Assembly: GCA_024529925.1 (NCBI GenBank)
Contig: JAFEUB010001542.1
Span: forward strand, 485,001 to 549,000
Source: Ophthalmolycus amberensis
Lineage: Eukaryota; Chordata; Actinopteri; Perciformes; Zoarcidae
Length of the DNA stretch: 64,000 nucleotides
Direction of reading: 5' to 3'
This document shows, in pieces, positions 37,691-49,272 of the stretch. A model generated the notes under the pieces. It saw nothing but the letters and a program-made list of their open reading frames with translations, did not search any database and had not been told where the DNA came from. How positions within the stretch are numbered: the stretch's first letter is position 1; each line of letters begins with the position of its first letter. The translations under genes were made by a program, and so were the position numbers.

Positions 37691-39993
37691 TGTCCGAGAA
37701 TTGTACTTCAGTTTTGCTACTGAAATGATTCAGACACATGAAAGATGCCGACAGCCGGAGGAATGTGCCGCTCCACTGTCAGTGTCACAGTGTGACATTT
37801 AAAGCGCACGCCCTGAATTTTTAAAAAATGTAATTATTTACAAGGGAGAGTGCAGATTAATTAAAACTTCAGTTTCAGCCTCAGTGTAAATGTGACAGAG
37901 TTAGCTAGAGAGCTAATTTGAAAAAAAGCTGAAATTAGCTTGACAGCTTTAACTAGACAGCATATCTTGTGTGTTGTGCGTGTTGTGTTGGTAAAAGTTT
38001 TTTTTAATTTTTTTTAAAGAGATTGGAGCAGTTTGTTCATGTTTATGTTTAACTGGACACGACATGTTATCTAAAAATGTTCCTGGGAGTTATTCAATGT
38101 GTTTTCAATAAATGTGTTTCAATAAATAAGCTGAAAGACAATGTTTACTAAAACCCAGAAGTTTATTGAGCTCTTTAAGTTGAAAAAATACACACATTGA
38201 TACAGATTTGTGATGACAACCAATACCCACCACCAAAAAACTGTAATAATTCAAAATCTAATGGAAGAATCTCATTGATGTTTGTGGAGGGAACCAGTGA
38301 TGATGAAAATACATCATCCCTGCAGCGCATACTGTGGCTTAAACTACGACACTTCTCTGTGTGCAGAGCAGCTCTGCTCGAGCTTTAACAATCATCAAAA
38401 CATCACATGATTTATAACGCGACACAAAATAGTGACGTCTTAAAAGTTGAATCACACATTTTTCAGCTTTGAAAATAGAAAATACAAACAGGAAGCAGAA
38501 TCCCAAACCGGTCTGTTTACATTAAAATAACTATAAAACCTAACCTTTAGCTAAACTAAACTATGATATCCTTACTACACAAAACAAGCATTTAAGTGAT
38601 CAATTGCATTTTCAAATTATATAATCCCCAACATTGTGAATATTTAAGATACAGTAAATAAACGAAATTGTGTCTCTCGTTCACGAGTAAATAAATTCTT
38701 GGATACTTATTTATATATGCACACATACATACATACATACATACATACACATCAGATCTAGAAATACTAGAGATGTTCCCATAATATTTTTTTACTTCCC
38801 AATACCGATAACGGAACCTGTGCATCAGCTGATAAAGAGGACTGATTTTACACCAGTGTGTTAAAAATAAAAACAACAAACTAATCAGGTCATAATTCCC
38901 TCTAATATCTATTTTATATTGCTGTGAAAACACCTCCACCGAAACAACTGTTATTTTCCTTAACCCAGTACTCATATTTACTGAACAGAGCTTCAACGCA
39001 TCATAATGTAGCTCAACGCAACCTCCGTTAGCGTTAGCTGCTAGCTCCGTTATCCCCTGGCTGCTAACAACGTTTTTAACGAGTGACTTTTTTTTAACTG
39101 CAATGATTACACTTGTGTCTTGGTGTCCTCATATTGTATTTTATATATTGTTGTTGTATTTGTTTGTTGTTGTTGTTGTTGTGTTTTTTGATACTATATG
39201 GACTCATGAGTCTGAAATAAAAGTTGATTAACAGCTAACGCTAACTAGCTCTCCTGACAATTTCAACACGGATTTTCTTGTTGTATAAAACAAAAGCTTG
39301 AGAATGTGCTAAAAGAGAAACCAAAGCTCCCTGCACAGGACAGGCTAAACACTGTGCCAAATGAAACTGTATTCACTCCCCAACACTGTAAAATACTCAC
39401 TAAAATACTCAATGTCCTCTAGTACTAAAGTCCTATAAAATATCTGACATGTATATTTTATTGCTGCAAATCAAGTTGAACCCCAGCAGGAAGGGAAATG
39501 TCTTACAATCATTACCACATGTCAATCAACCAGTTCTTCATACATACTTATTAAGAAGTCTTTGTTGTTGGAATGACAATTTTGGAATATACTTTAAACA
39601 GTGGTGAACTTAAAACTGTAGCACTACTGCTGTAATGTTACAATATCACCTGAAACTACGTTTTAGGTCACTTTCCCTTCCCACTGGATTTGTTTTGTAT
39701 TTTGGGAACAGGCTTTTAAAAAAAACCCTACTGGACCCTAAAACTGGCACAAAAAAGCCGATAGCGTAGCTAAATGTATTCTCATAGGATTTTAACATCT
39801 TGATCTCCACGGACATACTTACTGAGGACAACTTGTTACTCAAATGTAACAAACAATGGAAGTTTCACAGAAACCATCTAATGGGCATCTAAGGTTTCTG
39901 TGCAGGTTTCAAATAAATAGCTGATTGCAAGTCAGGTATTTATACCGAACACAAAACCTCAGATGCTTTACATAAACAGGTCAGAACTCGAGC
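37691..39993. other. Intergenic stretch without recognised genes
   Basis: AT-rich DNA with a short CATA repeat (38722-38750). A segment at 38280-38320 (TTTGTGGAGGGAACCAGTGA...) is shared with 5370-5420 in the A2M-like gene, so it is another dispersed repeat. No coding exon was recognised, including the missing ankyrin exons of the NFKBIZ-like gene. Confidence 0.5.
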
Positions 39994-40147
39994 TCAGAGA
40001 GAAAAGGAGACTATAATAACTATGGTCTCTCTCCATTTGAATTCAAGCCTGAAGCAACTCAGAACATTACTGTCGGGTCTCCAAGAAGCCCTGCCGGGCC
40101 GAAGTGCCGGGGGGTCAACCAGGTCTAGGTTGCATACACTGGCTCCC
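39994..40147 (-). CDS. Possible terminal exon of the NFKBIZ-like gene (weak)
   Basis: On the minus strand a good acceptor (CCTCTCTCCTTCAG) precedes an open stretch beginning GASVCNLDLVDPPALRPG and ending at TGA 39996-39994. The start faintly resembles the last ankyrin repeat of I-kappa-B-zeta (G-A-x-P-x-x-R-N-L). Its phase does not fit directly onto the last confirmed exon (42114-42277), so at least one further exon would be needed and none was seen. The remainder has no recognised similarity. Confidence 0.25.
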
Positions 40148-42113
40148 CTGAAGGAGAGAGGAAAAATGAGTCAGTCATCAAAAGTCTGTCAAAAATATGA
40201 GTGTCTCAAAAATATGAGTGGCAATACATATTACTCTAGAAGCAAAACCTATATCGGTGTAAATATCATTGGAAGAGCGAGTCGAGGTTTCTTTTAATTT
40301 AAGGGCAACAACGGCTGTTTTCAAAATGTTTTTCCTATGACAGTCTAAAATATTTAGGAAATATGAACAGCTCTCTCCCAAACCTAAAGTCTAGAGTGCT
40401 AAAACTCCCAATTTGTTACAATAAATTGGGAAAGATGTCAAATGGAATAAACATTTTCTGTTCTGAGCTCGGGAGGGCGCGGCTGGCTAGTGCTAGCTTG
40501 TCCATCCCCAGAGCTGCCTAGTTAGCCAGCTAGCTAGCTAGCCAACTAGCCAGCCGTTAAATGACTAAAATGTCTTGCTTCATCCACACACTCTTGTCAC
40601 AGTGTAGGAAAGCACATTGCTATCACCAGAAGTGGCAATTGGCGTAATTAGCAAGCTAGCTAATTAGCCAGCCGTCCACTGGTTAGCTTGCTGGTTCCGC
40701 CATGCCTTTAGTGCTGCATTGGTTGCAGAGGGTGAGCCAAACAGCGAGCCAGCTCTTCATCTCTTAATAGTTTAGCGTCACTGCGATGTAGCAGCCATGA
40801 CGGCTGAGTAGGTTCGCATAAGACTCAGCTAAACTATTAGCAACATTTTCTCTCCATCTCTGAAACGTTTCGCTGATATCGTAGCTGGCTAGAATCACAG
40901 TTTTATCATCTCTAAATGTTAGCAATATCGATTCTGGCTCCCAGTAACACAACAAGATGAATCGGGATTGGCAACAGTCGGTTCTTTGTTTTGCCTCCAG
41001 CTACACCGTGAGCTAATCATGGCGTCAGCTGTAAAAGGGTCTATAACATATTGGAGATCTTAATTAAGCTGGTAAGTGCAATGGAAACTAGTTAATCCCA
41101 ATCTTTTGGGGAATTCGGTCTTTTGAACCGACGTTCAACGCTTGCAGACGCAGCTCCATGCTGTCAAACAGGGCTCAACCTTCAGTTTAAGCTGTCCTTT
41201 GTAAACTGTACTTCAGCAAATATTATCATAAAGATCTAAGTAAACTGTAGTTGAGGCGGACAGGAATTCAGTCATTATGTTTCATAAGTATCTTTTCACG
41301 GGATTGTTGGGCAAATACAACTGTTGACTTGTAGTGACTAGTTATGATCTCATGGCGTCCTATTGTTATCAAGACGTCTCACTCTTGAGTCAAGTGTTCC
41401 AGTGGAGGAGGTATTTCAGTCCCTGAGGCCATGCTGCGAGCTTCGCGATGACAGCAAGCACATACAACAATAAACCAATCAAGCCAAGTAAAACGCCTCG
41501 GGCCTTTGAGTCTATCACCTTCTTAATTATCTGAATTCTTCTGGAACACTTTAAAAGCATACCGGCACGCTTCAGTAGTCAACCACAACATACGCCACAA
41601 GGGAACAGGGAGGGGCCGGGCTCATCGGTTTGCAAATAGACACTCTGTACATTTTTTTATTTACCAAGCTTTGAATTGACATTGACTCATTATTAGTTCA
41701 TGCTCCTCAGGATGTGCTGCCCCGCCAAAAACCTGAACAACACGACTGCACTATCCGTCTTCAGCGCTGTTTAATCACTTCAAATGTCTCCCGGCTACAA
41801 CTGTTATTGGCGAGCAGTCAGAAAACAGAGCTGCTGCTGAAGAGTCATGAACAGAGGACGTTCGTGGCTGCTTAGTGAACTTCTGTAAAAAGTGAGCAGC
41901 TTTCCTGAGATGTGATCACGTCTCGTTCACTACCATTTTCTCCAAATGGTACGTTGACCGTAGCTCCCATGTTGGACGATCATCTCTCTTGAATAGCACT
42001 TGGTTCCCATTTCATTAAAGTAATAATAAATAATGTGACAGTTGTGATTTGGGGCTTTTTGTTTTGCACGTAAAAGGACAAAATGAAATCCTATCTGTTA
42101 CAGAGTGTCATAC
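40148..42113. other. Downstream part of the NFKBIZ-like locus, no confirmed exon
   Basis: Contains short GCTAGCTAGC-rich stretches (40485-40560, 40650-40690) and no ankyrin-coding sequence that I could find on the minus strand. A 63-codon minus frame at 40764-40955 has no recognised family. Confidence 0.5.
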
Positions 42114-45100
42114 CATGGTATGAAGGTAGCTGCCCATCTGCAGCAGACACTCCAGGGTCTCCATGATCTGCTCTTGGCGGAGCGTGTAGAGTCTGGTCTG
42201 ATTTGGGAATTTACTGCTTTCCAGCTTACGTACGATGGCTTTCAGAGCCAAAGAAGCACACTGGAGGACACAAATTCCTGAGAACACACAAACATTTGAA
42301 GGATTAGACTTCCCTGGAGCAAAGCAATGTCCTGCTGTGGTTGTATTTTAGACACCTAAACAACAGAACCAATATGGCTATATCCTGGATATCTTCAGCC
42401 CTTTCTGAAGGGGAACTGAAAAAACCTGTAATTTTACCTCATAGAAGACGGAAGTTGCAGGTCTACCACTGACTCCATCGGTTAGTTTGTGAAAGGGTTA
42501 GTTCAGTATGCGGTACTTCTCCATAGGCCGTGTATTACAACACCAGCATGGTGAACCGAGGAAGCAGCAAAACATATTGGAGCCACCTTAAAGATCTCAA
42601 TATCAGTGTAAGTATACGGGATATTTTCACCTCTTTTCCTGGCTGTCAGACAGCTCTGTCTGAAGGGGAACTGAGTCCGTTATCTACGCTCTCTTTAAAG
42701 TCAACACAAAGTCATTTGACCTCATAGAAGAAGGGAGCTGCTGGTCTCCTGCTGCTTCCATCGGTTAGTTAGTTTCTGTTGTGTGACTTTTGTGTTTCAA
42801 AGGGTTTGTTCAGATTCACCAAAGTCACACAATAACACGTCTAACCACACCTACACTGTAAACAATCGAGACATATTCTAGACAGAGTCTGTCACTGCAG
42901 AGTTTCAACTCTTTCACTGCACACAGATGCTGGATGTCTGACACTGTTAACTTAATGTCATGATCATTTTGCTACCAATACTGATTATGGCAAACATGCT
43001 TTATTGTCAATTTGTGACAATAAAGTGATGGTACTGTAATTGTCTTTAGTAGGAATGATTTGGTGATTTTATATGCAGATGACAGCCCTCTCTTCTGTGC
43101 AGTATAGCTTAAACCAAACTTGGATCTAAAGAGCACCGAGCTTTTGCTCACATGGCCTCTAAACGTTGGAACACCTTAACTTGTTTTGTTTGAACAGCTG
43201 ACTTGTTAATATTTTCAAATCTCATTTTGAAACACATCTTTATAGCTTGGCGTTATTGCACCTATTTTGTCTCTAACTTATATTTCAGCCTTTTCTCTAT
43301 TGTAATGTTCTAATGTGTTTTCATTTTTATTATTAATTACCATCTTATGTATGTTAATGTGTGACCACTTATCCTCCTTTCTCTACTCGTTCAAGTCACT
43401 TTTGGAAAAGAGTTTTATAAATGTAATCACTAATATTCCTTAGTACCTCAAGGATTTGAAAGGTTGTAATACTTACCAGAGTTATCAGTGGCTTCAACGT
43501 CAACATACACACCCTCCATCATCTTGTTTTTCAGAACCTAAAAGAGAACACACACACAGGTTAACGATAGAAGTTCACACACACAAGTATTAGCAAATGT
43601 TCCAAAATGACTTTCTCTCATTTGCTTTAAAAACATTTCTCTGGTGTTGGTATTAGAGTACAGAGACGCTCCGCCACAAACACTGAAACAGAAGAACAAA
43701 GCCGTCCAGAGGTGAACTCAGTGAGAGGAGCTGGAACAGTGTGCTGTCGGGTCTACTCTACATTTACAGAGTCAAATCTGATCAAGTCTTGACTGATCCT
43801 TGAATTATGTTTTTGCTTTTTTTTCACATTCATTTCTAATACGAGTGTCACGATAGGACACTGCTGAAAATACAACTTGCTGTATTCCACCTGGATAGTA
43901 AGTATAACACGTAGATCACATATTGATAACGCAGCGGACGGAATTGCATCAAAACTACTTCAAAGGGTATTTGTATTGTACATAGTCACTCAGCAGAGAA
44001 CACACTGAACTGAGACGCACAGAGAAAGTGCATATTGTATTCTCATTGCGTCACTGGACACCTTTTACTCAAATGCACGTGCGACGTTTTGACCCGTTGG
44101 TAAATCCCGGGCAGCACACGGCTACGTCCCGCCCGTGTCGGCAGCAGTTCATTTAGATTCTTTCACGCATGCTAAGACGGATCTAAAGCACAAGTTATTT
44201 TTATTTACAGTAATATTAATGAAATTATATTTATACCAAAATAGTAATATAAATAAATAAATAGTATATCTCATGATTTATTGGGAGAAGCCGAACAACT
44301 CTCTGTAAAGTCAGACGTTCATCAACTAAATGTAGCTCAACTGGAACGTTTGATAACCACAGGAACCAGAAGGCTGGTCTGGTGTCAACAAGAACAATGT
44401 TTTTGTGGTTTGTAGAGGTTGCACGCGATTTTATTAAGTCACACCCATGCTTTGGCAATGTGTTGAATTAAAAGTAAACAAAGGCTGTAACCAGACAACT
44501 TAATTCATTATTTGTTCAGTCTATCAAATGTAAATGTCAATGGTTCCCAGGACCCGAAGTCACGTCTTGAGAACGCTTGTTTTGACCAAAATCCAAAAGA
44601 TATTCAGCAAAACGAGGAAATGCTCATCCCGGTACTTAAAAAGCTGGAATCAGAAAATGTTTGTCTGAAATGATTAATCGATTATCTAAAGAGATGCTTA
44701 TGAAGCCCTGTAGCTCTAGTCTACAGAGAGGGAGACGGCACAGAACACGGCAGGTTCTTGAATACACCTGGTCCAAGAAGGTGAGAGAACCTCTCAACAC
44801 CACCATGCTTCATGGCCCGCACCCCCGTAAGAAACAACACATTCGTCTTGTCAACATCCACAGTTAACATTTTAACAGTGCTTTAAAAGTGAACACCTCC
44901 AATAGAACGTAACCGTGTGGAGAAACACTGAAGCACAACGGCCCACGGTTACCCAAGATGCCATCTTCAGCGCCACAACATGAACGACACCTTGTCCACA
45001 GCTAGTGCGTCTCACTAAACCGGCTACGTTGGCATTCGTAACTGCTTTTCGTCTGCGCAAGTTAATCATTAATAACCTCCAACATGGATGCGAGCCCACA

Positions 45101-48100
45101 CGCATGAAGAACCTGTTGGTCTGGCTCAATGGAAGCCACATGTGTAGCACCCAACGAGTTCTGACAAATAGCGTCATTAAGGGTAAGTCTGGTCTGATAT
45201 GCGAGTAATGCGTGTGAAGTGATAAGGAAAGGAGATAACAGTCGATGTTTGGACTAATTGTTCTCAAATATCAGACAGAAGGGACTACAAGATGAACTTC
45301 AGAGCCAACGTTACATTAACAATTGAACTCGTCGGCGCAGTATTGTGACTGAAGAGGCCATTAACATTCTGCTCTCCGCTTCAAACCCTGGAACACAACG
45401 ACGAGGTGTCTGAACTACGACTAACAGCAGAGAGCCCCCCCCCCCCCCCCCGACTCAGTCCAATCATTGCAGACAAACAACGAGAGAACAGCTCTAACCT
45501 CCAGGACTCGGATGTAGCCTCTCTCAGCACTGAGGTGGAGGCAGGTCTTCCCCGAGGTGTTCGTCTCGTTGACGTTGGCCCCGAAAAGGATCAGATCCGC
45601 CACCATCAGGTGGTGGTTGTGCTTTGCTGCATAGAGGAGGGCGGTCTGCAAACAGAAGTTCCACCGGTGACGTAACGTGCAAACTGCCTTACAAAACGCC
45701 GTCTACGCTATCCTGCTAGCTCACCTAGCACCACTGGAGCTAGCACCACTGGAGCTAGCACCACTGGAGCTAGCACCACTGGAGCTAGCACCACTGGAGC
45801 TAGCTCACTGGAGCTAGCTCACTGGAGCTAGCACCACTGGAGCTAGCACCACTGGAGCTAGCACCACTGGAGCTAGCACCACTGGAGCTAGCACCACTGG
45901 AGCTAGCTCACTGGAGCTAGCTCACTGGAGCTAGCTCACTGGAGCTAGCTCAGCAATAAATAAAAAAGACAGAACTAGCGTACGATGTCATGTGATATTG
46001 AGAAGACATGCTGGATGTGTAAAATCTATTTGTTTATCGAGGGGGTCAAAGCGCTAAACAAGTACAAGTTAATTTACCATTTAAAAAGAAGCTGTGCCAG
46101 AGTCTCAAATCATGTGCCCTCCATCCATCACGGTTATCCTGAAGTGAGCAATGTGTTTGTACTGTACCATTCCATCAGCGTCTTTGAGGTCCAGGCTGTT
46201 GAGTGCGGCCATCCTTATGGCGATGGCGAAGCCCAGCGCTCTCTTCCCAATACACGCCACCTGATGGAGAGGTCTGGAGGGACCAGAACAAGCAGACAGA
46301 TTTAGACTTCACACTAAAAGGCAGTGCTGGGTGGTCTGACCAAAAATGTGCATCACGGTATTTTTTAAGATTCTGGTGGTTTCACGGTATCGTTTTTTTT
46401 CCTTGACTGTGTTGTTATATAGGTTCATAGTGGCTTACTCTACTGTCAGGAGTACATAGAATATAAACACATGTTAATGTCATCATGTTTAAAGGCTTTG
46501 CTTACTGTAGGGTGTGCTCGTTTGTTCCTATAATGTTGGGATCGCAGTTTGGCTGAAGTATTGTCGCCCCGGTCAGACGTACCTTGAATCCAGTGTTCTA
46601 GTCATTGCTCTGAGTCTTTCTCGACTGTCTGTAGCGGGACCAGGTCCTTGCAGAGCTGGATCCTTATGGCGTTCGTAATGTCGCCCCACCGCTTGCTTTT
46701 CTTGTCATATGCAGTGCCTCGGGCAAATGCCTCTTCAAGCGATGTCTGACCCTTTGGCTTCACTGTTTCACTCGCGCTAACGTTACTGGTTGACGGCCAT
46801 ATATATATATATATATATATAAATAAAATGCATCATCCTGCAGCTCTCTTTTATCCTCTAGCAGTACTTAAGGGGGTACTCTACTAATTTAGCATGGCAC
46901 TCATAACACTGATGGACTCACGACGAGCAGTTAAAAATAATAAAGGATGAAAAACAAACTGATGCCTTTAGCCCTAACTGACGCTCAAGTGACATCTTGC
47001 TCAGATTTTCGGGCAGCTCTCACAAAAAGCTTCAGACAACATATGCAAAAGAAATCCCCAAGACCTCTGTGTGTAAAAATGAACAGATATAGTGGACGTA
47101 CTGCTTCACTTCCACACACAGCGGCATCAAACTCACGTCCTGCCGTGTTCGTCGTGGGCCAGCAGCTCGGCGTCGGAGATGTCGCGTAGCTGGCTCTCCT
47201 CTCTCTGAAGCTGAGCCCAGAAGAAAGCAGAGTTGTACAGGTTGTACAGGTTCCCGTCTTGGTTCTGGGTATTGGCCCACTGCCCGTCTCCTCCACCGAT
47301 GTTCCCGATGCCGGAGGGCTGGAGGCCGGTGTGCGTGAAGCCCGGAGGGGACCGGGCCTGCTGGTACCCGCCTGCTGAGCACGGAGAGGAGGTCCCGTAG
47401 AAGTCGGGGCTGGGGATCATTTCATCGGACTCGTCACTGTTGTACTCTGAGCCGTCGGTGAGAAGGGACGGCGTGTGAAAATATAAATATGAAACTCACG
47501 GTATATCGTTGTTTTACGGTATTTAACATTATCAACCAGGATATTTCTAAAGGGCCTATGAATAATAAACTAAAATATTTATTATCATCAAGAATTTGCT
47601 TTTATTTTCTTCATAAAAACAATTCAAATTATTAGGAAATAAAAGATTTAATTTGTATTGATAAAAAAAATCATTATGTGACTTTCATAACTGCGGTTGC
47701 AGTTAAAACCGGTTCCCTGGCATGAAAGAGCGGTTGTAGCTGCTGGCAACATAGTTATATGTTTGAATGTTGAATGTTTTTCGGTGAAAACTATCAAAAT
47801 GTAGGTGTGGTCCCTCGTGACTTACCGGTCTGAGACCAGTCAGGAGACACTGGAGGGTTGGGGGACGGCAGAGATTGGGGAGGGTAGCGGCAGGTGTTGC
47901 CCGTCCTGAGGTCCTCCTCCAGCACCTCCACGATGATTGCCAACTCCTCCAGGCTCTTTATGGAGCGCTTTCTCTGCGTCACAAAAGACGGTGAAGGTAT
48001 GCGGAGGTATTTGAAAACCGACGGTGATTTAAAGCCTTCCATTAAAGCTGCCTTTTTACCTGAGGTCTGGGTGCACTCACCTTGTAACTTCGCCGCGCTG

Positions 48101-49232
48101 CACGCATCTTGCCTTTCTGTCCGTCTCCTGCAGAAGAAAAAGAAAGATGAACTCTCAGATTACAACGAAGCATGTTTTTCCTCAAAGTAGACGGTTTCTG
48201 TTCCTATTTCTCTTGTAAAGTTTGAAGAAGAGCTTCTTTAAAGCAACACCTTGGATGTTGATTCCAGCTTGTTCTCGGCTGCTTTATTGTGAAACAGGAA
48301 GCTGTTTAAATCTACGTTTCCAGTTTATTTTTTACCAATTACTGTTGCTCAGAGGATCTTTGTCTCTTTTCAGTCTGGTTGATCAGCGTTTTGTTTTCCA
48401 TCTACTAAACTAAATAACATCTATTAGTGAAGATACTTTCTACAAAATAAAAGCATCAGGAGGAACACAAACTACTAGCTCTCAAACATCTGCGTTGTAC
48501 TGACCTTCGACTGATTTGCCGTATATCTTCTGTGAAAGAAGAACAAACAAACATATTATATTTCTGGAGTTTTCACACCTACCGCTCAGCATATTTAGGC
48601 AGGTAAAGACATTTCAGACTGTAGAGTAGTTTGTCATCCATGAAAAGAATCTGTGGAAGGACTCCACAAGCCAAGGTTTCAGAGTAAATATGAAGACATC
48701 CAGATGTTTATCATGCTAGAAAGCCAAACTAAATAAAGAGTAAATGTGATGTAAATACTTCCAATCTGTCCTGATATTACCACTTTAAAGGTTTTTACAT
48801 GACTGCAGTTTGGTGACTTTTACATGTTAACCTCCATACATACATACATACGTACATACATACGTACATACGTACATACATACATACGTACATACGTACA
48901 TACATACGTACATACATACATACGTACATACATACGTACATACGTACATACGTACATACGTACATACATACGTACATACGTACATACGTACATACGTACA
49001 TACATACGTACATACATACGTACATACATACATACGTACATACATACATACGTACATACGTACATACATACGTACGTACATACGTACATACATACGTACA
49101 TACATACATACGTACATACGTACATACGTACATACATACATACATACGTACATACATACGTACATACATACATACATACATACATAGGGTCCACGTATAT
49201 ATCGGCCTGTATCGGTCGGGCTCTATACTATA

Positions 49233-49272
<40 letters not shown>

